Positions 57,018-64,000 of a stretch of DNA of 64,000 bases are shown here, piece by piece (the stretch's first letter is position 1; every line of letters begins with the position of its first letter). The notes under the pieces are model-generated. The model had not been told where the DNA came from. It was given only the letters and a program-made list of their open reading frames with translations, and made no database searches. Made by a program: the position numbers and the translations under genes. The DNA is taken from NCBI RefSeq assembly GCF_001623075.1, contig NZ_LMCF01000218.1, positions 124,001 through 188,000 of the forward strand, given 5' to 3'. The DNA comes from Pseudovibrio sp. Ad37. GTDB taxonomy: Bacteria; Pseudomonadota; Alphaproteobacteria; Rhizobiales; Stappiaceae.

Positions 57018-57045
57018 AAACGGCCTTCCTACGCGAAGGCCGTTT
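57018..57045. terminator. Bidirectional terminator between glucanase gene and lrp
   Basis: AAACGGCCTTC-CTACGC-GAAGGCCGTTT perfect 11-bp arms, flanked by A and T runs on both sides. Confidence 0.9.
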
Positions 57046-57071
57046 AAAAAGTTTCTCCCGGATAAGCCCCG

Positions 57072-57554
57072 TTAGAAATACTCAGGCTTATCAATCGGCA
57101 CGTTCGGCTCATCCTTGATACGGCGGATGGTCAGTGCAGTGCGAACATGATCCACATTCTTTGTGGAGGTCACATCGCGAATAATGAAGTTCTGGAAGGT
57201 TTCCAGATCTTTAGCCGTACAGCGCATGATGAAGTCAACTTCACCTGACACCATGTAGCTCTCCCGAACCAACGGCCATTCCTTGACTTGCGCTTCAAAT
57301 GAGACGAGGTCATTCTCTGTTTGGTTATGCAATCCAACCATGACAAAGGCGGTGACTTCATATCCCAGTTGTTTCTCATCAAGTAGCGTACGGTAGCCGC
57401 GAATGAGTCCTGCTTCTTCCAGGGCTCGAACCCTGCGCAAACATGGGGGCGCAGAAATTCCTACACGACGAGCCAGCTCCACATTGGTAATGCGGCCGTC
57501 TCCCTGCAGCTCCTTCAAAATTTGCCAGTCGATCGAATCCAGACGCGCTTTCAA
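57072..57554 (-). CDS. Lrp/AsnC-family regulator
   Basis: 160 residues. N-terminal helix-turn-helix (LDSIDWQILKELQGDGRITN, then ISAPPCLRRVRALEEAGLIR) and a C-terminal RAM/AsnC ligand domain (GYEVTAFVMVGLHNQ, VRESYMVSGEVDFIMRC). Start is TTG 57554, supported by AAGGAG with six-base spacing. Divergent from the ELM1-family gene and trxB, an arrangement kept in alphaproteobacteria. Effector is probably an amino acid; targets not known. Confidence 0.92.
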   Translation of the reverse strand: MKARLDSIDWQILKELQGDGRITNVELARRVGISAPPCLRRVRALEEAGLIRGYRTLLDEKQLGYEVTAFVMVGLHNQTENDLVSFEAQVKEWPLVRESYMVSGEVDFIMRCTAKDLETFQNFIIRDVTSTKNVDHVRTALTIRRIKDEPNVPIDKPEYF

Positions 57555-57715
57555 GCTCGTCTCCTTTGCTTGTCCTATTGGATTAACAGTTAACCTGTTT
57601 TACAACACTGCCTAAAACACGAAGTTAGGCGAAATGCTAGTTTATTGCTTATTTGCGACAGACTATATCAACAAATAGCATTTTGCAGACACTTCCCGAA
57701 AGCTGGGGGAACAAA

Positions 57716-58675
57716 ATGTCGCAAAACCTGTGGGTTTTAACAGATGGCAAGATCGGAGACGTAGCACAATGCATCGGTGTAGCCGACGCGTTGGGACTTC
57801 CCTACGAAATTCGATTAGTTGCCCCCCGCAAGCTTTTTACCTACGCAATGCCTTGGGGACCAATCGATCCCAAAGACGCACCACACAAGCTAGAAAGCCC
57901 GCTTGCACCCCCATATCCCGCGGTCGCGATTGCATCCGGGCGCAGAGCGGTGCCCTACTTACGCGCACTAAAGCGGCTTTCCAAGGGCCAGACCTTTACT
58001 GTTTTCCTCAAGAACCCAAAGATCAACAGCAAATTTGCTGATTTTGTCTGGGCGCCGGAACATGACGGAATTTCTGGGAAAAACATAGTAACAACACTTA
58101 CATCACCTCACCGTTTTTCAGCTCAAAAGCTGCAGGACGCGCGTGACAACCCGCTTGAAGCCATCGCAGCACTGCCAAAGCCCAAAGCAGCTGTCCTGAT
58201 TGGCGGCAATTCCCAGCATCACACCTTTACGCCCGACAATATCAACACGCTTCTCGCCGCACTTAAAAACCTGTCGCACACCCATTCGCTCATGATCACC
58301 TGCTCTCGCCGCACCCCAAGAGAGCTGGCAATGCAGTTGCATGACCTGGGCAGATCTGAGGGTCATCTCTTCTGGAATGGGGAAGGTGAAAACCCCATCG
58401 CTCAGTACCTGGCCAACGCAGAAATCACAGTGGTTACAACAGATTCCACCAATATGGTGGGGGAAGCTGCAGCCACTGGAAAGCCTATCTATGGCTTCCG
58501 CCCAACAGGTAGTCACAGAAAGTTTGATAGGTTTTTATCAAGAATGGAGGATTTGGGAGTACTTCATCCCTTCCCCGGAGACATATTAGCACCTACTTAT
58601 GAACCGATAGACGCAACACCGGATATTGCGGATGCCATATCCAAAGCGATTGAACAAAAGCAAACGAGCGGATAG
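57716..58675 (+). CDS. Mitochondrial-fission ELM1 family protein (DUF1022)
   Basis: 319 residues from ATG 57716 (MSQNLWVLTDGKIGDVAQCI) with GGGGGA upstream; the longer frame has no ribosome site. LVAPRKLFTYAMPWG, PAVAIASGRRAVPYLRALKR, VLIGGNSQHHTFTPDN, VVTTDSTNMVGEAAATGKP are the family signatures. The fold resembles GT-B glycosyltransferases. The plant homologue ELM1 recruits dynamin to mitochondria; the bacterial role is unknown. Upstream of trxB in the same direction. Confidence 0.87.
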   Translation: MSQNLWVLTDGKIGDVAQCIGVADALGLPYEIRLVAPRKLFTYAMPWGPIDPKDAPHKLESPLAPPYPAVAIASGRRAVPYLRALKRLSKGQTFTVFLKNPKINSKFADFVWAPEHDGISGKNIVTTLTSPHRFSAQKLQDARDNPLEAIAALPKPKAAVLIGGNSQHHTFTPDNINTLLAALKNLSHTHSLMITCSRRTPRELAMQLHDLGRSEGHLFWNGEGENPIAQYLANAEITVVTTDSTNMVGEAAATGKPIYGFRPTGSHRKFDRFLSRMEDLGVLHPFPGDILAPTYEPIDATPDIADAISKAIEQKQTSG

Positions 58676-58738
58676 AACCCCTCCCTAACACGGCACTGGT
58701 ACTATCCAAGCGCGCACGAAATTTGAGGTTCTGAGGAA

Positions 58739-59701
58739 ATGACTGTTAAGCACACCAAACTCCTGATCGTAGGCTCCGGCCCTGCTGGCTACACCGCCGC
58801 AATCTACGGCGCACGCGCTATGCTGGAACCGCTTCTGGTCACAGGTGTGCAGACTGGCGGTCAGCTGACCATCACCACCGACGTTGAAAACTACCCGGGC
58901 TTTGCCGATCCAATTCAGGGTCCTTGGCTGGTTGAAGAAATGCGCAAGCAGGCAGAAAACGTCGGCACCAAGATCGATTACGACACCATTTTGGAAGCAG
59001 ACCTCTCCAAGCGCCCGTTTGAGCTGAAAGGCGACAGCGGCACCCTTTACACCGCAGATGCCCTCGTCATCGCAACCGGTGCACAGGCAAAATGGCTCGG
59101 TCTGCCTTCTGAGGAAAAGTATCAGGCTGGTGGCGTATCCGCATGTGCAACCTGTGACGGTTTCTTCTACCGTGGCAAGGAAGTTGTTGTGGTTGGTGGC
59201 GGCAACACCGCCGTTGAAGAAGCGCTCTACCTCGCGAACCTGGCAGAAAAAGTCACGCTGGTTCACCGTCGTGATGCCCTGCGCTCCGAAAAGATCCTTC
59301 AGGAACGCCTCTTCAAAAACGAAAAGATCAACGTGGTCTGGGACAGTGAAGTGGATGAAATCCTCGGCACCGAAAATCCAGCTGTTGTAACTGGCATCCG
59401 CCTGAAAAACCGTAAGACCGGTGAAACCACAGAAATGTCCACACACGGCGTATTCATCGCTATTGGACACGCTCCGGCGGTTGACCTTGTCAAAGATCAG
59501 GTAAAGATGAAGGAATCCGGTTACATTTGGACCGAAGCCGATTCAACTCAGACATCCATTCCGGGTGTGTACGCAGCTGGCGACGTGACTGATGAGCAGT
59601 ACCGTCAAGCTGTGACCGCTGCAGGAATGGGCTGCATGGCTGCACTGGAAGCAGAACGCTACCTGGCAGCTTTGGAAGCTGAAACCGAAGCAGCAGAATA
59701 A
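58739..59701 (+). CDS. trxB: Thioredoxin reductase
   Basis: NADPH-dependent flavoenzyme that reduces thioredoxin. 320 residues: FAD-binding LLIVGSGPAGYTAAIYGARA, redox pair CATC (Cys136, Cys139 in VSACATCDGFFY), NADPH-binding VVVVGGGNTAVEEALYLAN, and C-terminal FAD motif GVYAAGDVTDEQYRQAVTAA. Followed after 27 bp by the LysR gene, with which it is probably cotranscribed. Confidence 0.97.
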   Translation: MTVKHTKLLIVGSGPAGYTAAIYGARAMLEPLLVTGVQTGGQLTITTDVENYPGFADPIQGPWLVEEMRKQAENVGTKIDYDTILEADLSKRPFELKGDSGTLYTADALVIATGAQAKWLGLPSEEKYQAGGVSACATCDGFFYRGKEVVVVGGGNTAVEEALYLANLAEKVTLVHRRDALRSEKILQERLFKNEKINVVWDSEVDEILGTENPAVVTGIRLKNRKTGETTEMSTHGVFIAIGHAPAVDLVKDQVKMKESGYIWTEADSTQTSIPGVYAAGDVTDEQYRQAVTAAGMGCMAALEAERYLAALEAETEAAE

Positions 59702-59728
59702 GAAACCGGGAAGATGGGGGGAAAGCAA

Positions 59729-60640
59729 ATGCCAGGCCGTTCTTTGGATTGGGACAAGCTGCGAATTTTCCACGCAGCAGCACAGGCAGGAAGCTTTACC
59801 CACGCAGGCGAAGCTCTCAACATGAGCCAGTCGGCTGTCAGCCGTCAGGTCAGTGCACTTGAGGCAGAGCTGGGTGTCCCCCTCTTCCACCGTCATGCGC
59901 GCGGGCTGATTCCAACAGAACAAGGCGAGCTTCTTTACAGAACCGCCCGTGAAGTTCTGCTGAAACTGGAAACCGTTCAGTCCCGCCTGACAGACACCAA
60001 GGAAAAGCCAAGCGGCACGCTCCGTGTCACCACCACAGTGGGTCTTGGCTCAACTTGGCTCACCGCCCGTGTCAACGAGTTCGTGGATCTTTACCCGGAC
60101 ATGCGTCTGGAACTCATCTGCATGGATGATGAGCTGGATCTGGGCATGCGTGAGGCCGATGTCGCCATCCGCTTGCGCCAGCCAACACAGCCGGACCTCA
60201 TCCAGCGCAAGCTGTTTACGGTACATTTCCACGTCTACGCTTCACCGACCTATATTGAGCGCTTTGGCAGCCCAAGCACCATCGATGATCTGGACCACCA
60301 CCGTCTGATCACCATCGGTGACAACATGGCCTCCTACCTGCGCGCGATGAACTGGCTTGCAACAGCCGGTTTGCCAAACGGCGAGCGCCGCGATGTCTCC
60401 CTGCGCGTGAACAACCTGTCTGGCATCAAGAAAGCCGTACAGACCGGTGTCGGCATCGCTATTCTGCCGGATTACATGGTTGAACCAGGAGCAGGCATCA
60501 AACGCGTTATGTCTGTGACACAGGAAGAGCTGCCAAGTTTTGATACCTACTTCGTGTATCCATCCGAGCTGAAAAACACCGCTCGTGTAACCGCATTCAG
60601 AGACTTCCTCGTCTCCTATGCAGAACGTTGGACACACTAG
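59729..60640 (+). CDS. lsrB: LysR-family regulator, LsrB/VtlR orthologue
   Basis: 303 residues from ATG 59729 (MPGRSLDWDKLRIF), with GGGGGGAAA upstream; ATG 59714 is closer to trxB but badly spaced. LysR winged helix (AGEALNMSQSAVSRQVSALE) and substrate domain (LRVTTTVGLGSTWLTARVNE, GIAILPDYMVEPG). A LysR gene directly downstream of trxB with this N-terminus is LsrB of Sinorhizobium and VtlR of Brucella, regulators of redox, envelope and AbcR sRNA genes (family knowledge). An AbcR-like sRNA follows it here, as in those genera. Confidence 0.85.
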   Translation: MPGRSLDWDKLRIFHAAAQAGSFTHAGEALNMSQSAVSRQVSALEAELGVPLFHRHARGLIPTEQGELLYRTAREVLLKLETVQSRLTDTKEKPSGTLRVTTTVGLGSTWLTARVNEFVDLYPDMRLELICMDDELDLGMREADVAIRLRQPTQPDLIQRKLFTVHFHVYASPTYIERFGSPSTIDDLDHHRLITIGDNMASYLRAMNWLATAGLPNGERRDVSLRVNNLSGIKKAVQTGVGIAILPDYMVEPGAGIKRVMSVTQEELPSFDTYFVYPSELKNTARVTAFRDFLVSYAERWTH

Positions 60641-60743
60641 GCTAGAACTCTGCAAAAGAGCTAAGTTGGCTTGATAAGCCAGCTCAGGAGTTTCAACCCT
60701 AAGTTTTGCACTGCAAAATAAATAATATTCCAGATCTCTTTTG

Positions 60744-60775
60744 AGGCCTCTCAGACCGTCTGTGAGGCCTTTTTC
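60744..60775 (+). terminator. Terminator of the trxB-lsrB unit
   Basis: AGGCCTCTCAGA-CCG-TCTGTGAGGCCT (one mismatch in 12 pairs) followed by TTTTTC. Confidence 0.88.
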
Positions 60776-60878
60776 ACGCCATCTCATCCCGAAATGACAA
60801 TATCTTACGCAGAGTTAGCTTTCTGACAGTTGTCAAATCCTGCAATGAAGTTTCGAGGGTTTTGAGCCCCCTTAAAAA

Positions 60879-60936
60879 TGCATAGCTGCAATGCAAAAAT
60901 TAAGGATTGCTGTTTCGGCGCTGCACTGCATATATA
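60879..60936 (+). promoter_or_regulatory. Promoter and TGCA-rich control region of the AbcR-like sRNA
   Basis: TTGCTG (60907-60912) and TATATA (60931-60936) with 18-bp spacing form a sigma-70 promoter. Five TGCA cores lie at 60879, 60887, 60892, 60922 and 60927; a related TTTTGCA-C-TGCAAAA palindrome (T-N11-A type) is at 60704-60718. They are candidates for LysR (LsrB) binding. Confidence 0.6.
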
Positions 60937-60942
60937 CACCTG

Positions 60943-61083
60943 CTGTTGATCAGTTGTTGTCACACCTCTCCTCCCAGTGACATCAACATCCGATCAACTG
61001 TTCCCCTCTGGAAGGTGATTGCACCCATTAGGTGCTTTATCATTCATCACTTCGAAACCGGACCGCATGGTCCGGTTTTTTTT
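60943..61083 (+). ncRNA. abcR: AbcR-like trans-acting small RNA
   Basis: About 140 nt. A hairpin with stem GTTGTTGTCAC / GTGACATCAAC (one mismatch) presents the loop ACCTCTCCTCCCA; the CTCCCAG (60971-60977) is the anti-ribosome-site motif of AbcR RNAs. A second pyrimidine patch TTCCCC (61001) follows, then hairpin GCACC-CATTA-GGTGC and an intrinsic terminator AAACCGGACC-GCAT-GGTCCGGTTT with T9. AbcR RNAs repress ABC-transporter mRNAs through Hfq and lie next to lsrB/vtlR in rhizobia (family knowledge). Start estimated from the promoter. Only one copy seen. Confidence 0.82.
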
Positions 61084-61084
61084 T
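61055..61084 (+). terminator. Intrinsic terminator of the AbcR-like sRNA
   Basis: Perfect 10-bp stem with GCAT loop and nine T. Confidence 0.92.
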
Positions 61085-61570
61085 GCCAAATGCCAAAGAT
61101 GACCAAGGGTCTCCCTAAGTCTTTTAGTCAGCAAACCTCTTCAAGCACCTCGCAGCACACAAGGCCAGCAACTCACCTGACGCGCTATAAAGCTGTTTTG
61201 AATGGCCTTTTGCTGAGCAGTTACAGCCGCTGACAAACACGCATGACATGCTCAAAATCGCCCTGCCTAAAAACAGACCTAGGGTCGCTTACTTCTTGGG
61301 CACACTAAAAAATCAACTATCCCAGATACACGTAGAGACATGCGGATTCATCAGGCTATTGCGCAGCACCACCTTGGGAAAACCCATCAGATTCAAGGTA
61401 TTCCCAACTCACATAAACTAGTAGTTTCTGCAATCCTTACTCAAATTAACTATATTTTTCCTAGGTAAATCTTCAAACAGTGAAATTTCACCACCTCTAA
61501 TCAGCGAAATTACAAATCAGCTTGCATCCTTTACTTATCGAATCATACCTATTGGCAAATATCCGAGGTA

Positions 61571-61720
61571 ATGGATGTGAATGACCTGAGAAAAGCATTT
61601 TACACTCTGGTTGCCTGCGCACTTTTCGCAATCTATGGCGAAATCTCCCACGCCATAAGCGAAGCTGACAGAGCGGAACGGCTCGGCAGTCAAATCACTT
61701 TGCACATTCCGGCAGAATAA
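61571..61720 (+). CDS. Possible 49-residue secreted or membrane protein
   Basis: ATG 61571 (or GTG 61577, better spaced from GAGG). The product begins MDVNDLRKAFYTLVACALFA with a hydrophobic core, then a charged helix SEADRAERLGSQ. Length and a single hydrophobic segment fit a small exported or inner-membrane protein. No family recognised; lies in the otherwise gene-free 1-kb stretch after the sRNA. Confidence 0.4.
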   Translation: MDVNDLRKAFYTLVACALFAIYGEISHAISEADRAERLGSQITLHIPAE

Positions 61721-61889
61721 CAGCGGCACACTTTGATTCCTCTTTTAACGAGGACAAGCCGCATTTCAGTTATCCACAACAACCGGCAGGTTATCCTTCC
61801 AGTTCAATCCTGCCTAATCCTACAGCTCTAAAAACCCATTGAGTGAATAGGCTAATTCGCCAAACCCAACACCACATCACAACGCGCAC

Positions 61890-61942
61890 AAAAAAGCCTG
61901 AGTGGCTTTGTCGCTCATTCGCAACCAAACCACTCAGGCCTT
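61890..61942 (-). terminator. Terminator of msrP
   Basis: Arms AGCCTGAGTGG and CCACTCAGGCC separated by about 24 nt; minus strand ends in T6. Confidence 0.75.
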
Positions 61943-61964
61943 TTAAAAGCTTATCAGCAAGCGT

Positions 61965-62939
61965 TTACCGATAAAGGTTCTGCCCTTCCAGATCCTTATA
62001 AAGGTGCGCCACCTGCTCCGCATAGCCATTGTAAAGCTGTGTTGGCACGCGCTCATCCGTACCCAGCAAACGCTCAGAAGCCTGCGACCAGCGAGCATGC
62101 GGCACTTCAGGGTTCACATTCGCCCAGAAACCGTACTCGCTCGGGCCAATCTTTTCCCAGAAGCTGACCGGACGTTGATCAGTAAAGGTGATCTTCACGA
62201 TGGATTTGATGGACTTGAAGCCGTACTTCCATGGCATCACCAAGCGGATCGGCGCGCCATACTGCTTCTGCAACGGCTTGCCATAGATACCCGTCGCTAC
62301 AAACGCTAGATCGTTCATGGCCTCATCCATGGTCAAGCCTTCAACGTAAGGCCACGGATACCAGAACTGACGCTGGCCGCTGGCCACGTCGGAATCTTCA
62401 AAGGTCTCAAAACGGATATACTTAGCACCATTCTGCGGGCCAGCATACTTCACCAGCTCAGACAACGGGAAACCAGTCCACGGCACAGCCATAGCCCACG
62501 CTTCAACACAACGGTGACGGTAAAGACGCTCCTGCAAAGGCATTTTACGCACCAGATCATCAAAATCGATGGTCTGAGGGTTATCGACCATACCATCAAT
62601 CGTGATGGACCATGGGCGGATCTTCAACGCCTGAGCAGCACCAGAAATGCGCTTGTGCGAACCAAACTCATAGAAGTTGTTGTAAACCGAAGTCACACTC
62701 TCAGGCGTAATTGCGCGTTTAAGAGTGAAATCAGCATTCCGCTTGACTGGATAGAGATCAAGTGTTGGATCCTTACCATCCTGGGCAAACACATTGCTCA
62801 CCAAGCCGGTTCCACCAGCAGCCAGACCAAGGCCAACAGCGCCCAAACCCTTCATAAACCTGCGCCGGTTGAAGAACACATCTTCAGGTGTCGCTTCTCT
62901 TTCCGGAATAATCCATTCAGGCCTATGAATAATGTTCAT
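61965..62939 (-). CDS. msrP: Periplasmic methionine sulfoxide reductase, molybdopterin subunit
   Basis: Repairs oxidised methionines of envelope proteins. 324 residues. Twin-arginine signal FFNRRRFMKGLGAVGLGLAA (Arg25-27) directs folded export; Mo-ligand Cys144 in LYRHRCVEAWAM; GKPLQKQYGAPIRLVMPWKY and FWANVNPEVPHARW are YedY/MsrP signatures. Its haem partner MsrQ, normally the next gene, is absent; a terminator follows at once, so electrons must come from a gene elsewhere. Confidence 0.95.
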   Translation of the reverse strand: MNIIHRPEWIIPEREATPEDVFFNRRRFMKGLGAVGLGLAAGGTGLVSNVFAQDGKDPTLDLYPVKRNADFTLKRAITPESVTSVYNNFYEFGSHKRISGAAQALKIRPWSITIDGMVDNPQTIDFDDLVRKMPLQERLYRHRCVEAWAMAVPWTGFPLSELVKYAGPQNGAKYIRFETFEDSDVASGQRQFWYPWPYVEGLTMDEAMNDLAFVATGIYGKPLQKQYGAPIRLVMPWKYGFKSIKSIVKITFTDQRPVSFWEKIGPSEYGFWANVNPEVPHARWSQASERLLGTDERVPTQLYNGYAEQVAHLYKDLEGQNLYR

Positions 62940-63204
62940 GCTGCCATCTCCAAGCAGGTAAGGGTTACGGTAATGTCTACCAATATTGGCCTATGACTTA
63001 GCGGCGAAACCCCTTAAACTTCAAGTAAAGCCCCCGTGATCCTGTTCGTGATCAAGAAGAGAGCCTCTCACTCCCACCACAATCTTCTGCGCCTATCAGA
63101 ATACAATTCGTTAAATTCAGCGAGTTCAGGACACGCTTTCAAACACGCCTCCAACTTATCCTGAAACGCACAGCGCATGTCAGACAGGGCAAAGGAGCGA
63201 CACG

Positions 63205-64000
63205 ATGACACTAGGATTTATCGGCCTTGGCGCTATGGGTCTAGGAATGGCCCAGCGCATTAACAAAGACCATGCGCTGAAGGTCTATAACCGCTCTTCG
63301 GAGAAAGCCGCCAGCCTTGTCGCGGAGGGAGCACAGCAAGCCACATCCCTGCAAGACTTCGCAGACTGCGATATCGTTTGCTCAATGCTGTCAGACGATG
63401 CAGCTGTTGAAGCCGTCTATCTTGCCGGAGACACTCTGGCACTCCCACTCAAAGAAAACAGCATCTCCATCTCCCACAGCACCATCAGCCCACCAATGGT
63501 AGACCGTCTCGTTGCTGCCCATGAGCATGCCAATGTCCGGTTCCTGTGTGTGCCAGTACTTGGCCGACCAGACAAAGCCGCGGAAGGACAACTGGTCGCC
63601 GTCGCAGCAGGCGAACGCAGTGCAATGGACGAGGCTCGCTCTGTGCTGGAAGCCATATCCACGCGGCAGTTCTGGATGGGTCCAACTCCGCGCCAAGCTG
63701 CGGTCACCAAACTAGGCATGAATTTCATGATAGCGGCGGCAGTAGAAGCCTTGGCCGAAAGCTTCACTCTTACAAGAAAGGCTGGCATAGATCCGGAGAC
63801 CTTCCTCACGCTGATAACAGAGACACTGTTCAGCGCGCCCATCTATCAAGCATACGCCCCTCTCATCGCCCGCGAGGAAAACCCCACTCCCGGCTTCAAG
63901 ACCGCCTTGGGCTTGAAGGACGTCAATCTAGCGCAACAAACAGCTCGGGACCTCAGAGTACCTCTCCCCACAGCAGAAATCATCGCCAATCAACTCCGGA
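63205..64000 (+). CDS. Beta-hydroxyacid dehydrogenase family protein (cut by window edge)
   Basis: NAD(P)-dependent 3-hydroxyisobutyrate / 6-phosphogluconate dehydrogenase-like enzyme. MTLGFIGLGAMGLGMAQRI is the Rossmann GxGxxG start, with the substrate loop HSTISPPMVDRL and the catalytic Lys in AAVTKLGMNFMIAA. ATG 63205 has AAGGAG upstream. The visible 265 residues are nearly the full length; only the last part is beyond the edge. Glycine-rich loops fit the reductases of short-chain semialdehydes, but the substrate cannot be set. Confidence 0.87.
   Translation, partial: MTLGFIGLGAMGLGMAQRINKDHALKVYNRSSEKAASLVAEGAQQATSLQDFADCDIVCSMLSDDAAVEAVYLAGDTLALPLKENSISISHSTISPPMVDRLVAAHEHANVRFLCVPVLGRPDKAAEGQLVAVAAGERSAMDEARSVLEAISTRQFWMGPTPRQAAVTKLGMNFMIAAAVEALAESFTLTRKAGIDPETFLTLITETLFSAPIYQAYAPLIAREENPTPGFKTALGLKDVNLAQQTARDLRVPLPTAEIIANQLR

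Larger units (their letters stand above)
61085..61964. other. Gap between the sRNA and msrP
   Basis: Apart from the possible 49-residue gene and the msrP terminator, this stretch shows no gene, second sRNA copy or repeat that I can support. Confidence 0.5.

Noticed and set aside
61085-61560. Second tandem AbcR copy
   Set aside because: No CTCCCAG-bearing hairpin followed by an intrinsic terminator could be found here.

Overview
The window reads as chromosome of a marine-type alphaproteobacterium with moderate GC content. Gene content and order resemble the Hyphomicrobiales/Stappiaceae side of the class, for example Pseudovibrio-like organisms (inference). Evidence: the carA / yqeY-dnaG-rpoD and carB-greA neighbourhoods, the lrp / ELM1-trxB-lsrB cluster followed by an AbcR-like sRNA, DUF2336 and DUF2293 genes, and a SahR-metF / metH methionine unit. 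Most of the window is ordinary core chromosome, broken by accessory blocks for chitin and glucan use, curli, arsenic, and c-di-GMP or gas sensing.

Layout. 0-3.4 kb: methionine/SAM cycle (metH, metF, SahR-like repressor) with two matching operator palindromes. 3.5-4.3 kb: wreck of a mechanosensitive channel gene. 4.4-11.5 kb: DUF2336, oxyR, a LuxR-type regulator, a Cys-rich HTH regulator, a GGDEF protein with a dead EAL domain, and small proteins. 11.7-16.6 kb: GH18 chitinase, ettA, an adenosylcobalamin riboswitch driving a CbiM-like permease, and a HAD-fold protein that has lost its catalytic motifs. 16.9-20.3 kb: a membrane PAS-GGDEF-EAL protein whose membrane part looks like a degenerate ammonium transporter. 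20.3-25.3 kb: sbcDC. 25.7-29.3 kb: pirin, an ars cluster (arsR, frameshifted arsC, arsH) and a GlcNAc-kinase-type protein. 29.3-33.8 kb: a curli locus (csgF, csgG, three curlin-repeat proteins). 34.2-40.7 kb: a CAT-anticodon tRNA, AI-2E-type permease, SIMPL protein, MFS exporter, small proteins, a REP-like element and a nitrilase-family hydrolase. 40.8-53.8 kb: rpoD, dnaG, yqeY, carA, merR, an AT-rich gap with an XRE regulator and a 39-residue ORF, carB, greA. 54.2-64 kb: globin-coupled chemoreceptor, GH64-like glucanase, lrp, ELM1-family gene, trxB, lsrB, AbcR-like sRNA, msrP, and a truncated beta-hydroxyacid dehydrogenase.

How parts fit. MetH needs B12, and a B12 riboswitch controls a cobalt-type permease 14 kb away. 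SahR and its palindromes tie metF and metH to SAH level. OxyR, TrxB, LsrB and MsrP form a redox theme. Chitinase, GlcNAc kinase and the glucanase suggest growth on, or defence against, chitin- and glucan-bearing organisms, and curli suggests surface attachment. The observations I rate most worth following are the Amt-like c-di-GMP protein, the AbcR-like sRNA, the CAGG-repeat frameshift in arsC, the HAD pseudoenzyme, the large curlin, and the XRE/39-residue ORF module with twin operators.
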